Shown here in pieces: positions 29,115 to 39,886 of a stretch of DNA of 64,000 nucleotides. Made by a program: the position numbers and the translations under genes. How positions within the stretch are numbered: position 1 is the stretch's first letter; each line of letters opens with the position of its first letter. The notes under the pieces were generated by a model that did no database searches, was not told the origin of the DNA, and worked only from the letters and a program-made list of their open reading frames with translations. Where the stretch lies: assembly GCF_000429565.1 (NCBI RefSeq), contig NZ_AUCC01000001.1:1-64000 (forward strand), read 5' to 3'. Origin of the DNA: Arsenophonus nasoniae DSM 15247. Its GTDB lineage: Bacteria; Pseudomonadota; Gammaproteobacteria; Enterobacterales; Enterobacteriaceae.

Positions 29115-30573
29115 ACTATTAGTCAATGTAACCCCCTCTGAAACACGGGTGGCTTATATTGACGGTGGCGTGTTACAAGAAATTCACATTGAGCGTGAAG
29201 CTAAAAGAGGAATTGTAGGTAATATTTACAAAGGTCGTGTGAGTCGAGTTTTGCCCGGTATGCAGGCGGCCTTTGTTGATATTGGCTTGGAAAAATCTGC
29301 TTTTCTTCATGCCTCTGATATTATGCCGCATACTGAATGCATTGCTGGTGATGAACAAAAAAACTTTCATGTACGTGATATTGGCGAATTGGTTCGGCAA
29401 GGGCAAGATATTATGGTACAGGTGGTTAAAGATCCGCTTGGAACAAAAGGCGCTCGTCTAACAACGGATATCACATTACCATCCCGTTATTTAGTTTTTA
29501 TGCTGGGCGCTTCTCATGTTGGTGTTTCCCAACGTATTGAAAGTGAAGAAGAACGACAACGTTTGAAAAGTATTGTTGAACTATTTTGTGATGAAAATGG
29601 TGGCTTCATTATTCGTACTGCGGCAGAAGGAGTAGGTGATGATGAATTGGCTCAAGATGCCGCCTTTTTGAAGCGTTTATGGTCTAAAATTGTTGAACGT
29701 AAAAAACGTCATAAGTCTCGTATGCAGATCTACGGCGAACTGGCTTTAGCCCATCGTATTATTCGTGATTTTGCCGGTGCATCATTAGACCGTATCCGGG
29801 TTGATTCAAAACTGACTTTTGTTTCATTAAAAGAGTTCATTGATGAATATGTGCCTGAAATGACAGTAAAGCTTGAACTGTATCAAGGGCCATTACCAAT
29901 ATTAGATCTGTATGATGTTGAGAAAGAAATTCAGCGAGCTTTAGAACGTAAGGTTGAATTAAAATCTGGTGGCTATCTGATTATTGATCAAACTGAAGCC
30001 ATGACCACCATTGATATTAATACTGGTGCTTTTGTTGGTCATCGTAACCTGGAAGAGACCATTTTTAATACCAATATTGAAGCGTCACAAGCTATAGCGA
30101 GACAGTTAAGGTTACGCAACTTGGGTGGTATTATTATTATCGATTTTATTGATATGCTTGATCCTGAACATCGTCGCCGTGTTTTGGCATCGCTGGAGCA
30201 ATCTTTATTAAAAGATCGGGTCAAAACCACTATTAATGAATTTTCGCAATTAGGATTGGTAGAGATGACTCGCAAAAGAACGCGTGAAAGTCTTGAACAT
30301 GTTCTATGTGATGAATGCCCAACTTGCCAGGGTAGAGGAACGGTAAAATCGGTAGAAACTGTCTGTTATGAAATTTTACGTGAAATTGTTCGTATAAATC
30401 GTACTATCGATGCTAATCGTTTCTTAGTTTATGCTTCACCCGCGGTTGTCGAGGCATTAAATGGTGATGAATCTCATGTATTGGCGGAAGTAGAAATTTT
30501 TGTTGGCAAGTCGGTCAAAGTTCAAATTGAGTCACTGTATAGTCAGGAACAGTTTGATGTCGTTATGATGTAG
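29104..30573 (+). CDS. rng: Ribonuclease G
   Basis: RNase G is an endonuclease that matures the 5' end of 16S rRNA and trims some mRNAs, paralogous to the RNase E catalytic half. The 489-residue protein (E. coli 489) has an S1 domain (about residues 35-125, GNIYKGRVSRVLPGMQAAFV), the active-site segments TTIDINTGAFVGHRNLE and IIIDFIDMLDPEHRRRV with the two catalytic Asp, and the Zn-link CDECPTCQGRGTV. Confidence 0.96.
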   Translation: MVAELLVNVTPSETRVAYIDGGVLQEIHIEREAKRGIVGNIYKGRVSRVLPGMQAAFVDIGLEKSAFLHASDIMPHTECIAGDEQKNFHVRDIGELVRQGQDIMVQVVKDPLGTKGARLTTDITLPSRYLVFMLGASHVGVSQRIESEEERQRLKSIVELFCDENGGFIIRTAAEGVGDDELAQDAAFLKRLWSKIVERKKRHKSRMQIYGELALAHRIIRDFAGASLDRIRVDSKLTFVSLKEFIDEYVPEMTVKLELYQGPLPILDLYDVEKEIQRALERKVELKSGGYLIIDQTEAMTTIDINTGAFVGHRNLEETIFNTNIEASQAIARQLRLRNLGGIIIIDFIDMLDPEHRRRVLASLEQSLLKDRVKTTINEFSQLGLVEMTRKRTRESLEHVLCDECPTCQGRGTVKSVETVCYEILREIVRINRTIDANRFLVYASPAVVEALNGDESHVLAEVEIFVGKSVKVQIESLYSQEQFDVVMM

Positions 30574-30627
30574 TTATGTTAGCGGCTAGATTGCCATTGT
30601 AGTAACTTCTTTTGGAAGGAGAGATGG

Positions 30628-33600
30628 GTGAAACGACTACCTAAGGTATTGGTAGCCATAAGCACAGTAATCATACTTATTATGGCATTAGCCATTATTG
30701 GATTACGTCTTTTTCTTCCTCAAATTAATGAATACCGAAATCAACTTGAAGGACAAATTCAAGCGTTAACGGGGATACCGTTTAAAATTGGTCATATTGA
30801 AGGTGAGTGGGTCTCTTTTGGGCCAGTATTGACGATTTCTGATGTCAGTGTTACCACTGAAAAAGTCAATATCAAGGTAAAGAAAGTAAAGTTTTCATTT
30901 GATATATGGCGTTCACTATTTTCTTTACATCTACGTTTTCGCGATATTATTTTCTATCAATTAAATGCAGATTGTTATAAACCTCTAGAATTCGGCAGTG
31001 AAGGTGATTTTAGTCATATTGATTTAGATGCCTTAGATGAACTGTTTTTAAAGCAATTTGATTATTTTACGCTGAAAGAAAGTCGAATCACTTTTTTGAC
31101 GCCATCAGCAGAAAAAAGAACATTAAAGATCCCGGAGCTAACCTGGTTAAATCAAAATGAATATCATCGAGCACAAGGATTTGTCAATCTTGATAGTGTG
31201 CAACAGCAACAAGATCAGGATGCCATTCAAATTAAACTCAACCTTCGTAATAAAAATGGTGTGATTAATGAAGGAACGGTTTACTTACAGGCAGATAATG
31301 TTAATTTGCGCCCTTGGTTAAGTCGTTGGTTACGGGATAGTACTGGACTACAGAATGCAGTGTTTAGTCTTTCTAGCTGGATTACTATCAAAGATAGCCG
31401 TATCGAAGGTGGGCAACTACAGCTACATCAGGGGCAGGCAAATTGGCAGGTTGATGAACAAGAGCATCAGCTGGCTGTTGATGATTTATTGCTAACCCTG
31501 CAGCGCCAAGAAAATGGTTGGTTATTTAATATTCCACAATTACAGCAATTAAAAACCGATCAACAACAATGGCTTGAAGGCCAAATTTCTCTACTCTATT
31601 TACCCCAATCAACAGCAGATGAAAATCTTTGGCGTATACGGGTTAATAATATTCAATTAGAACGATTAAGATCTATTTTGCCTATTTTCTCTTTTTTCAC
31701 GCCTGAATTTATCAGTGATTGGCAAAAACGTCAGCCAAAAGGGCAACTCATCGCATTGGCATTGGATATTACTCCTGATAAGCCAGAAAAGGCGTTAATT
31801 GATGTAACTTGGCAAGATATTAGCTGGATACGTTGGAAAGATTTGCCATCAGTTAGCCATTTTAGTGGTTCATTGCGCGGGAGTCAGCAAGGAGGGGTAT
31901 TTTCATTTAACTTAAATAACAGTGTTATTGAATATGCGCCGATGTTTAAAGCACCATTAGAAATTTCTACCGGACAGGGAACGATTTCTTGGTCAGAAGA
32001 AGACAATTCACGCCAGATTTGGAGTGAGAATTTGCAGTTGCAAGCAAAATCACTATCGACAACCGGTGATTTTCGTTATCTAGCAATAAAAGATCAGCCA
32101 CCGATATTAAGTATTTTGATTGGCGCACAATTGACCGATGCGGGTGAAGCATGGCGTTATTTTCCAGCAACCTTAATGGGCAAAGATTTAACTGATTATC
32201 TAACAAAAGCAATTATTGCTGGCCATGTTGATGCTGCCACTATGATTTTTCATGGTGATCCGGCTGATTTTCCTTTTAAAAAGAATAACGGGCAATTTCA
32301 AGTTTTTGTGCCACTACGAAACGCAACTTTTAAATATCAACCTGATTGGCCGACAATTTTTGATTTAGATATCGATCTTAATTTTGAACGTAATGGACTT
32401 TGGATGTCGGCGTCTAATGTAAAATTAGGCGAAGCTACAGCGTTGGATCTTAGTGCAAGTATTGCTGATTATAGTCAGTCGAAATTATTAATAAAATCAA
32501 ATATTAGCGGCGATGGAAAAGCGATCCGTAATTATTTTAACCATAGCCCAATGGAGGGTTCGATTGGTAAGGCATTAGATGCAGTGAAAATAGGCGGTAA
32601 TATTAATGGTAAATTGGTGCTTGATATTCCGTTGGAGGAGAATAGTGGCAGTGTGATTGCCAGTGGTCAAGTTGATCTTAATAATAATCAGGTCGATATT
32701 ACAGCTATTGATAGTCAGTTGAAACAGCTAACAGGACGTTTTTATTTTCGTAATGGTGATTTGAAGAGTGAAAAATTGCAAGCTTTATGGTTTGGCCAAC
32801 CGATAAATTTAACATTCAATACCACTAATCAGCGGCAGAATTACCAGATCAATGTTAATGTTGACGGTAATTGGCAAGCTAAACAAATAGCCATTTTGCC
32901 TAAATCGATTACACGTCATCTGGCAGGTAGCACAGCTTGGCAAGGACAGATTAATATTGAATTGCCCAATCAACTAAAGCGAAATCCAACCTTATCTATT
33001 GCGCTCAATAGCAAATTAGGCCAGCTTCGCAGCCAACTTCCTGCTTTGGATTCTCAGCAACTGAGGCAATTAGGTGATATGCAAATTCGTGCTAGTGGTG
33101 ATACCCGGCAGTTGCAAATTTATGGTGATGTTGGTCAGCAAGTTAGCTTTAATACTGAATGGCAATTTACTGACAAGCAAGTCCGTTTACTAAAAGGTGC
33201 TATTCAGCCTTACATACCCAAACGGGTTGTTCTGCCCAATAGCCCGTTAATTATGATCAATTTACCTGAAATTAGTGATCCAAAATGGCTTTCATGGTTG
33301 GCTTTATTTTCTTCAGTAAACTTAGCGCCACAAAATTATGGTAAATCATTTGTGCTACCGGATATCACTATTGTTAACTTACCAAAGATCACATTTGCCA
33401 AACAGCAATGGAATAATATGGTATTTACCATTAATAAAACGGCGGAATTGACGAAAATTGTTGCACAGAGTGATATGTTAAAGGGAAACTTGACTATTCC
33501 GAAGCAGGGCAACTGGCAAGCTAAGATCAACTATCTTTATTTCAATCCAGAAATTTCATCCCAACAGCAGAATGACGTGACAACAAATAACATTGCGCAA

Positions 33601-34449
33601 AAATATGATATTTCTGCTTGGCCCAATATAGATATTTATTGCTCAGAATGCTGGATTGCCGGCTATAAACTTGGTGAGCTTAAAGCGCAAATTATGCGGA
33701 ATAGACAGACACTTATTTTAAAAGAGGGATCGTTAAAAAATAGTGCCACTAATTTGAAAATCTCTGGTATATGGCAGGCAGATCAACAAAACCGTACCAG
33801 CATAAGAGGGATATTAAAAGGTAATCGCTTTGATGATTTGGCCGCTTATTACGGCATACTAGTACCTATTAAACAGGCACCCTTTAAAATTGATTTTGAT
33901 TTAAATTGGGCAACAGTACCATGGCAACCTGATGTTAATAGTTTGAACGGTAATCTGAGTTTTCATTTAACTAAGGGAGCAATTGCTCAGATGGGAGGTG
34001 GTGGTGCCGGTCAGTTGTTGCGTTTTGTTAGTTTCGACGCACTGCTGCGTAAATTGCAGCTAGATTTTAGTGATACTTTTAGTAATGACTTTGAGTTCGA
34101 TTCCATTCGTAGCAGAGCCAATATAAAAAATGGTATCTTAAACACCGATGATTTTTATATTGATGGTTTAATGGCTGATATTGCAATACATGGCAAAATT
34201 AATTTAATTCGTCGTGATATGAATTTAGAAGCTATTATTACCCCTGAAATTTCAGCCACTGTAGGTGTTGCAACGGCGTTTGCTGTTAATCCACTGGCCG
34301 GTGCAGCCGTGTTTGCTGCAACTAGAGTATTGGGGCCATTATGGAGTAAAATATCGGTTATTCGTTATCGAATTACCGGTAGTCTGGAACAACCAAAAAT
34401 TGATGAAACTTTGCGTCAATTGAAGGAGAATCAACAGGATGACAAGTGA
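30628..34449 (+). CDS. yhdP: YhdP, AsmA-like inner-membrane phospholipid transport protein
   Basis: YhdP is a very large periplasmic protein anchored by one N-terminal helix (about residues 7-29). It belongs to the AsmA/DUF3971 group of bridge-like proteins that move phospholipids towards the outer membrane, partly redundant with TamB and YdbH. The length is 1273 aa (E. coli 1266). Long beta-rich repeats fill the middle, and the C-terminus contains the conserved AsmA-like part (GGGGAGQLLRFVSFDALLRK). The start is GTG with a GGAG site. The end overlaps the following gene by 11 bp. Confidence 0.93.
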   Translation: MKRLPKVLVAISTVIILIMALAIIGLRLFLPQINEYRNQLEGQIQALTGIPFKIGHIEGEWVSFGPVLTISDVSVTTEKVNIKVKKVKFSFDIWRSLFSLHLRFRDIIFYQLNADCYKPLEFGSEGDFSHIDLDALDELFLKQFDYFTLKESRITFLTPSAEKRTLKIPELTWLNQNEYHRAQGFVNLDSVQQQQDQDAIQIKLNLRNKNGVINEGTVYLQADNVNLRPWLSRWLRDSTGLQNAVFSLSSWITIKDSRIEGGQLQLHQGQANWQVDEQEHQLAVDDLLLTLQRQENGWLFNIPQLQQLKTDQQQWLEGQISLLYLPQSTADENLWRIRVNNIQLERLRSILPIFSFFTPEFISDWQKRQPKGQLIALALDITPDKPEKALIDVTWQDISWIRWKDLPSVSHFSGSLRGSQQGGVFSFNLNNSVIEYAPMFKAPLEISTGQGTISWSEEDNSRQIWSENLQLQAKSLSTTGDFRYLAIKDQPPILSILIGAQLTDAGEAWRYFPATLMGKDLTDYLTKAIIAGHVDAATMIFHGDPADFPFKKNNGQFQVFVPLRNATFKYQPDWPTIFDLDIDLNFERNGLWMSASNVKLGEATALDLSASIADYSQSKLLIKSNISGDGKAIRNYFNHSPMEGSIGKALDAVKIGGNINGKLVLDIPLEENSGSVIASGQVDLNNNQVDITAIDSQLKQLTGRFYFRNGDLKSEKLQALWFGQPINLTFNTTNQRQNYQINVNVDGNWQAKQIAILPKSITRHLAGSTAWQGQINIELPNQLKRNPTLSIALNSKLGQLRSQLPALDSQQLRQLGDMQIRASGDTRQLQIYGDVGQQVSFNTEWQFTDKQVRLLKGAIQPYIPKRVVLPNSPLIMINLPEISDPKWLSWLALFSSVNLAPQNYGKSFVLPDITIVNLPKITFAKQQWNNMVFTINKTAELTKIVAQSDMLKGNLTIPKQGNWQAKINYLYFNPEISSQQQNDVTTNNIAQKYDISAWPNIDIYCSECWIAGYKLGELKAQIMRNRQTLILKEGSLKNSATNLKISGIWQADQQNRTSIRGILKGNRFDDLAAYYGILVPIKQAPFKIDFDLNWATVPWQPDVNSLNGNLSFHLTKGAIAQMGGGGAGQLLRFVSFDALLRKLQLDFSDTFSNDFEFDSIRSRANIKNGILNTDDFYIDGLMADIAIHGKINLIRRDMNLEAIITPEISATVGVATAFAVNPLAGAAVFAATRVLGPLWSKISVIRYRITGSLEQPKIDETLRQLKENQQDDK

Positions 34450-35296
34450 CAATATTGCACTCTTACAATTGTGTAGTGGTAAAAATACTAAACATAACCT
34501 TGCTCAGATAGAGCAACAAATTAAACAATTGCCGAATAGTGTGAAATTGGTTTTAACACCGGAAAATGCACTGTTGTTTAGTGATAATGTCAGTTACCGT
34601 AATTTTGCTGAATTACAGGGAGAAGGTCCTTTACAAGGTGCAATTGCTGAAATGGCTCGCCATTATCAAGTATGGATATTGGTGGGTTCTATGCCACTAA
34701 TTAGTCGAGAAGATCCTGAACTTATTACGAGTAGTAGTCTGTTATTTGATGATAAAGGTGAAATTCGCGCTCGCTATGACAAAATTCACATGTTTGATGT
34801 GAATATTATTGAAGATGAACAAGGTATTTATAATGAATCTTCAATTTATCAACGTGGTGAACATATTACCGTTGTTGATACACCGGTTGGCCGTTTGGGA
34901 ATGACAATTTGTTACGATTTACGTTTTCCCAGTCTGTTTCAGGCTTTAAGAAAGCAAGGGGCGGATCTGATAGCTGTGCCCGCTGCTTTTACCCGTTTAA
35001 CTGGTGAAGCACACTGGGAGCCACTTTTAAAAGCCCGTGCGATTGAAAATCAATGTATTATCATAGCGCCGGCACAAATAGGTGTGCATGGTCAACGTCG
35101 TACTTGGGGTCACTCAATGGTGATTGATAGCTGGGGCAATATTCTCCAAGAAAATACAGATGCAGTTAGCGCATTAACCCTTAATATTGATAAAGCTAAA
35201 GAAAGCCTAATTGGTGTCCGTGAACAGATGAAAGTCGTAAAACATAATCGCTTCCGTACGAGTTTGATGCCATTGATTCAGCACGAAACAAAATAG
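34439..35296 (+). CDS. Carbon-nitrogen hydrolase (nitrilase superfamily), probable deaminated glutathione amidase
   Basis: The Glu-Lys-Cys triad of the nitrilase fold is visible: Glu42 in LTPENALLF, Lys115 in RYDKIHMFDV and Cys158 in GMTICYDLRFPSLFQ. The YDKIHMFDV context and the 285-residue length resemble Nit1/NitA enzymes that hydrolyse deaminated glutathione, a metabolite-repair role; this substrate is inference. It is placed between yhdP and tldD and overlaps yhdP by 11 bp. I recall the same position in Yersinia-like genomes, but E. coli K-12 lacks it there. Confidence 0.88.
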   Translation: MTSDNIALLQLCSGKNTKHNLAQIEQQIKQLPNSVKLVLTPENALLFSDNVSYRNFAELQGEGPLQGAIAEMARHYQVWILVGSMPLISREDPELITSSSLLFDDKGEIRARYDKIHMFDVNIIEDEQGIYNESSIYQRGEHITVVDTPVGRLGMTICYDLRFPSLFQALRKQGADLIAVPAAFTRLTGEAHWEPLLKARAIENQCIIIAPAQIGVHGQRRTWGHSMVIDSWGNILQENTDAVSALTLNIDKAKESLIGVREQMKVVKHNRFRTSLMPLIQHETK

Positions 35297-35311
35297 AAAG
35301 AGTAAATAAAT

Positions 35312-36757
35312 ATGAGTTTAACCTCTGTTAGTGAATATTTGCTGACATCCAACGATCTCAATCATCAACATCTGCAAGAGGTTTTAGGATCACTCGCAGA
35401 GCGACATTTAGATTATGCTGATCTCTATTTTCAGTCGAGTTGTCATGAAGCATGGGGGTTGGAAGACGGAATTATTAAAAGAGGATCCTACAATATTGAT
35501 CAGGGTGTAGGTATTCGTGCTATTCGTGATGATAAAACCGGGTTTGCTTATGCTGATCAGATTACTTTACAGGCATTACAGCAAAGTGCGAAAGCAGCAC
35601 GAAGCATTGTAAATCAAGGTGGAAAGGGTAAAGTAGGTCTAATCAATCCGGTCGATTTTGAACATTTATATTCTGCGATTGATCCTCTGCAAACAATGAG
35701 CCCGGAAGAGAAAATAGCCTTGTTGCGGCGTGTTGATCAGGTTGCCCGGGCCGAAGATCATCGAGTGCAAGAGGTTGATGTAACGCTATCTGGTGTTTAT
35801 GAACATGTACTTATCGTAGCAACAGATGGTACATTAGCGGCTGATATTCGCCCACTAGTACGCTTATCTGTTAGTGTGTTAGTTGAACATGATGGCAAGC
35901 GTGAGCGGGCAGGCAGTGGCGGTGGTGGTCGTTATGGTTACCAATATTTTCTTGCAACAGAGCAGGGTGAAGTTCGGGCGGAACATTATGCCCGAGAGGC
36001 TGTACGTATAGCATTGGTTAATCTTGCCGCAATTGCTGCACCGGCAGGAACAATGCCTGTGGTACTAGGGGCTGGTTGGCCAGGAGTTTTACTACATGAG
36101 GCAGTTGGCCACGGTCTTGAAGGCGATTTTAATCGTCGTGGAACATCTATCTTTAGTGGCAAAATAGGTCAACAAGTTGCTTCACCACTTTGTACCGTAG
36201 TTGATGATGCGACGTTAGTCGGGTGTAGAGGATCTTTAGCCATTGATGATGAAGGGGTGCCAGGTCAATATAATGTCTTGATTGAAAACGGTATTTTAAA
36301 AGGTTATATGCAAGACAAAATGAACGCACGCTTGATGGGGGTTTTACCAACTGGCAATGGTCGCCGTGAGTCTTATGCGCATTTGCCGATGCCGCGGATG
36401 ACAAATACCTATATGTTAGCGGGACAGTCAACTCCTGAAGAGATAATAGCCAGTGTAGATCGTGGAATTTATGCCCCTAATTTTGCGGGTGGACAAGTTG
36501 ATATTACCTCTGGCAAATTTGTGTTTTCGACCGCAGAAGCCTATTTGATCGAAAAAGGGAAGATCGCGCAGCCGATAAAAGGAGCAACATTAATCGGTGC
36601 GGGGAAAGAGGCAATGCAGCAGATTTCCATGGTTGGCAATGATCTCAAACTTGATAGCGGTATTGGTGTTTGTGGTAAAGAAGGCCAAAGTGTTCCTGTT
36701 GGTGTTGGCCAACCAACATTAAAGCTTGATAGTATTACAGTTGGTGGAACTGCATAA
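35312..36757 (+). CDS. tldD: Metalloprotease TldD
   Basis: TldD forms a heterodimer with TldE (PmbA) that degrades unfolded peptides, matures microcin B17 and affects CcdA antitoxin stability. The 481-residue protein (E. coli 481) contains the metal-binding HEXXXH motif [11 protein letters not shown] (His262, Glu263, His267) and the glycine-rich [16 protein letters not shown] region. Its partner pmbA lies 1.5 kb downstream, with the barnase/barstar pair and darP between. Confidence 0.96.
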   Translation: MSLTSVSEYLLTSNDLNHQHLQEVLGSLAERHLDYADLYFQSSCHEAWGLEDGIIKRGSYNIDQGVGIRAIRDDKTGFAYADQITLQALQQSAKAARSIVNQGGKGKVGLINPVDFEHLYSAIDPLQTMSPEEKIALLRRVDQVARAEDHRVQEVDVTLSGVYEHVLIVATDGTLAADIRPLVRLSVSVLVEHDGKRERAGSGGGGRYGYQYFLATEQGEVRAEHYAREAVRIALVNLAAIAAPAGTMPVVLGAGWPGVLLHEAVGHGLEGDFNRRGTSIFSGKIGQQVASPLCTVVDDATLVGCRGSLAIDDEGVPGQYNVLIENGILKGYMQDKMNARLMGVLPTGNGRRESYAHLPMPRMTNTYMLAGQSTPEEIIASVDRGIYAPNFAGGQVDITSGKFVFSTAEAYLIEKGKIAQPIKGATLIGAGKEAMQQISMVGNDLKLDSGIGVCGKEGQSVPVGVGQPTLKLDSITVGGTA

Positions 36758-36777
36758 TAAAATTTTTGGATTATTGG

Positions 36778-37239
36778 ATGAATAAAAAAATTGTTATCTT
36801 GGTAATATTAGCCATATTAATAGGTGCAGGTATTTACTTCAAATGGAATAGTCTGCACCAGGCAGAAGTTATCGGGCAAAAGGTAAAGCCAACAGCTGTT
36901 CACAATATTGACCAGTTAACTGCACAGGAAAATGTGGTTAATTATCTACGGCAATATCATAGATTACCTGATTTTTATATCACGAAAAGAAAAGCGCAAC
37001 AAAATGGTTGGAGCCCAAGAGAAGGTAATTTATGTCAGGTTGTGCCGGGTAAAGCGATTGGTGGCGATAGATATAATAATCGAGAAAAATTGCTACTCTC
37101 TGCGCCAGATCGGCAATGGTATGAAGCTGATATCAATTATCACTGTGGTCATCGAGGGAGTGATCGGTTGCTTTACTCATCAGATGGATTGATTTATGTA
37201 ACTTTAGATCATTATAAAACCTTTTCAAGAGTGAATTAA
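36778..37239 (+). CDS. Barnase-family guanyl-specific ribonuclease, membrane-anchored or exported
   Basis: Residues about 43-153 align with Bacillus barnase along its whole length: NYLRQYHRLPDFYITKRKAQ, KAIGGDRYNNRE, WYEADINY, GSDRLLYSSDGLIY and DHYKTF. The catalytic residues equivalent to barnase Glu73, Arg87 and His102 are Glu116, Arg130 and His145. An N-terminal hydrophobic helix (about residues 4-20) without a clear cleavage site suggests export or anchoring in the inner membrane. Two cysteines (86 and 123) could form a disulfide in the periplasm. A TTG at 36766 would add four residues; ATG at 36778 is preferred, with a poor ribosome-binding site. The inhibitor gene follows directly. Confidence 0.9.
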   Translation: MNKKIVILVILAILIGAGIYFKWNSLHQAEVIGQKVKPTAVHNIDQLTAQENVVNYLRQYHRLPDFYITKRKAQQNGWSPREGNLCQVVPGKAIGGDRYNNREKLLLSAPDRQWYEADINYHCGHRGSDRLLYSSDGLIYVTLDHYKTFSRVN

Positions 37240-37530
37240 ATGATGCATTGTGTTGAGTTTGATTTTCGTGAAATAGACAATCTGACTGATTTTTATCAAA
37301 AAGCGATATCAGTTTTTGAATTGCCAAAATGGTTTGGCCAAAATTTAGATGCTTTGTGGGATGTGTTGACTGGGGAAATTGCTTTACCGATAGTGGTTAT
37401 TTTTTCTCATATAAATCAACATCAGTTAACAAAATTTGCTGAAGTAATAACGGTTTTTAGAGAAGCGGAACAAACATTGGGAGGGCAATTAATATTTCAT
37501 TGCCGCGCCTCCCAATCTGATCCAGTTTAG
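37240..37530 (+). CDS. Barstar-family ribonuclease inhibitor
   Basis: Barstar binds barnase and blocks its active site. The 96-residue protein keeps the helix that plugs the enzyme: [18 protein letters not shown], with Asp37 and Asp41 at the places of barstar Asp35 and Asp39. There is no signal peptide, so it acts in the cytoplasm and protects the cell before the nuclease is exported. Its ATG follows the barnase stop with no gap, so the two are translated together. E. coli yhcO, an orphan barstar-like gene, lies a few genes from tldD, so this is probably its equivalent with the cognate nuclease still present. Its stop overlaps that of darP. Confidence 0.9.
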   Translation: MMHCVEFDFREIDNLTDFYQKAISVFELPKWFGQNLDALWDVLTGEIALPIVVIFSHINQHQLTKFAEVITVFREAEQTLGGQLIFHCRASQSDPV

Positions 37531-38066
37531 GCACTTTCAGATAGTGTTTTTAGATACTGAAAGAGTTGACGATAGGCTTTAGCCGGTTTATTTGCCTCTC
37601 TTTCTTTTTTACAATTACGTATTAATGTACGTAGCTGTTGACGGTCAGCTAAGGGAAATAAAAGTATTACATCTTCAATCGCATTATCGCCATTCTCTAG
37701 TAATTGATTACGTAAAGCTTCAAGCTTATGTAATATAGCGATTTGTTGATTGTGCCGATTTTTTAGTTTATCCAACGCGTCATAAATAGGTTGAGGATCT
37801 TGCGCTCTGAGTAATTTACCAATAAATTGTAACTGGCGTCGACGTCCTTCACGCTTAATTTTTTGCGCTAATTCAACGGCTGCTAGTAGTTCATCATCAA
37901 GGGGGATTCGTTCTAGTTCATGTTTACTAAGTTCAACCAGTTCAGCTCCCAGCTTTTTTAGCGCTTCGGCATCACGCTTGATTTCGCTTTTACTGACCCA
38001 GATGATTTCATCCTTATCGAGATTATCGGCGTTATCATCGAACCAGTTATCGGGCTGTTTTGCCAT
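37527..38066 (-). CDS. darP: Ribosome biogenesis factor DarP (YjgA)
   Basis: DarP (DUF615) associates with late 50S precursors and promotes peptidyl-transferase centre maturation. The 179-residue, highly charged protein (E. coli 183) starts [20 protein letters not shown] and contains [20 protein letters not shown] and [13 protein letters not shown]. It is divergent from pmbA, as in E. coli, and convergent with the barstar gene, sharing four bases with it. Confidence 0.94.
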   Translation of the reverse strand: MAKQPDNWFDDNADNLDKDEIIWVSKSEIKRDAEALKKLGAELVELSKHELERIPLDDELLAAVELAQKIKREGRRRQLQFIGKLLRAQDPQPIYDALDKLKNRHNQQIAILHKLEALRNQLLENGDNAIEDVILLFPLADRQQLRTLIRNCKKEREANKPAKAYRQLFQYLKTLSESA

Positions 38067-38248
38067 TGCGGCTTTCCTCTTAGCAAGACGTAGGATTATT
38101 TTATTTCAGAATGATCTGTCGTCGGGTATGTTAATATCTTATCTCTATTGTAACTGGGAAAATAGATTTAATGCTATAGAGGATTTATTTTCCGCTGAGG
38201 ATAGGTATTGGTTGAGTTGATTTTATTTTCTATTTTTGGATGATATCA

Positions 38249-39589
38249 ATGAGTTTGACGGAACAGGTTTTATTACAACGTAAACAATTAGAAGAAACGG
38301 TTGAATATGCATTATCATACGCTAAAGAGCGTTGTGATGCGGCTGAAGTAGCTATTAATAAATCAACAGGTATCAGTGTAAGTACCCGTTTTGGTGAAAC
38401 TGAAAATATTGAATTTAATAGTGATGGTGCTCTCGGTATCACAGTTTATCATAAGCAACGTAAAGGCAGTGCATCATCCACTAATTTACATCCAGAAGCT
38501 ATAAAGCGTACTGTACAAGCCGCTATTAATATTGCTCAGTATACCTCAGAAGATCCTTTTGCGGGTTTGGCAGATGCTGAACTTTTGACTTATCAATCGC
38601 CTGATTTAAAACTCTTTTATCCCTTTGATATTGATGCCGAAAAGGCAATCCAATTAGCAAGTCAAGCGGAAATATCTGCTTTAAATGCCGATAAAAGGAT
38701 CAAAAATACCGAAGGTGGAAGCTTTAATAGTCATTATGGTATCAGAGTGTATGGTAATACTCACGGAATGTTACAGAGCTATTGCTCCAGTCGCCATTCA
38801 ATGTCAAGTTGCGTGATTGCGCAGGCGGATGGTGGTATGGAACGTGATTATGCTTATACCATTGCCCGCCGATTAGAGGATTTGCAATCACCACAATGGG
38901 TTGGACAGGAGGCTGCTCGCCGAACGGTAGCCCGGCTTTCGCCGCATAAATTATCGACTATGAAGACACCGGTCATTTTTGCTGCTGAAGTCGCAACCGG
39001 TTTATTTGGTCACCTGGTTGGCGCGATTAGTGGTACAAATATTTATCGAAGATCCTCTTTTTTATTAGACAGCCTGGGTAAGCAAATTTTTCCTGCTTGG
39101 TTAACCATTCAGGAGAACCCGCATCGGATTGGTGGGCTTGCGTCATCGCCTTTTGATAGTGAAGGAGTCAATACAATTCAACGTAATATTATTGAGCAAG
39201 GAATATTACAAACTTGGTTACTGACTACTTATTCAGCACGTAAACTTGGCTTGCGGAGTACGGGTCATGCGGGTGGTATTCATAACTGGCATATTGCCGG
39301 CCAAGGATTAGATTTTGCTGCTCTGTTAAAAGAAATGGGGACAGGATTGGTTGTCACTGAATTGATGGGGCAGGGAGTTAGTTCGGTAACGGGCGATTAT
39401 TCGCGAGGAGCAGCTGGATTTTGGGTCGAAAACGGAGTAATACAATATCCTGTCAGTGAAATTACAATTGCCGGTAATTTAAAACAGATGTGGGCTAATA
39501 TTGTAACAATAGGCAATGATATTGAAACGCGAAGCAATATTCAATGCGGTTCAGTATTATTGTCAGAAATGCATGTGGCTGGTCAATAA
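38249..39589 (+). CDS. pmbA: Metalloprotease subunit PmbA (TldE)
   Basis: PmbA/TldE is the second subunit of the TldD-TldE protease and lacks its own HEXXXH motif. The protein is 446 aa (E. coli 450), with [19 protein letters not shown] near the N-terminus, [10 protein letters not shown] and [20 protein letters not shown] near the C-terminus. An ATG at 38240 is also in frame, but ATG at 38249 has a GGATGA site about seven bases upstream. Confidence 0.95.
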   Translation: MSLTEQVLLQRKQLEETVEYALSYAKERCDAAEVAINKSTGISVSTRFGETENIEFNSDGALGITVYHKQRKGSASSTNLHPEAIKRTVQAAINIAQYTSEDPFAGLADAELLTYQSPDLKLFYPFDIDAEKAIQLASQAEISALNADKRIKNTEGGSFNSHYGIRVYGNTHGMLQSYCSSRHSMSSCVIAQADGGMERDYAYTIARRLEDLQSPQWVGQEAARRTVARLSPHKLSTMKTPVIFAAEVATGLFGHLVGAISGTNIYRRSSFLLDSLGKQIFPAWLTIQENPHRIGGLASSPFDSEGVNTIQRNIIEQGILQTWLLTTYSARKLGLRSTGHAGGIHNWHIAGQGLDFAALLKEMGTGLVVTELMGQGVSSVTGDYSRGAAGFWVENGVIQYPVSEITIAGNLKQMWANIVTIGNDIETRSNIQCGSVLLSEMHVAGQ

Positions 39590-39886
39590 TTCAATTATTA
39601 CTAACAAATTGCTGTTTAAGGCTGAAAAATTGGTTGAAAACCAGTCGATTAAAGTAACGTGCATCTTATCGCAACAGCCAACATTGGCTGCTACGATAGA
39701 GTCAGTCATTTTGTTGTAATTAGCCCACTAGCATTCATGTTGTGGCAGAATGATTTTAGCTACAATTTGCCACAGCATTTTATACTAGCTTTTAAAAATA
39801 GAGTTAGCTGATAGAGCTTAATAACCATGAAAGGTGATTTTGCTGACGAATGGCCTTGATGTCGTGAAATTTAGGCAGAAAATTTA
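39590..39886. other. Intergenic region between convergent pmbA and npr
   Basis: Nearly 300 bp with no supported gene. A 7-bp inverted repeat (TGTGGCA at 39741-39747 and TGCCACA at 39768-39774) may mark a transcript end. In E. coli npr is followed by yrbL, which is absent here. Confidence 0.5.

Noticed and set aside
39516-39719. 67-codon plus-strand frame running out of the 3' end of pmbA
   Set aside because: It overlaps pmbA in another frame for about 75 bases, has no ribosome-binding site and matches no known protein.
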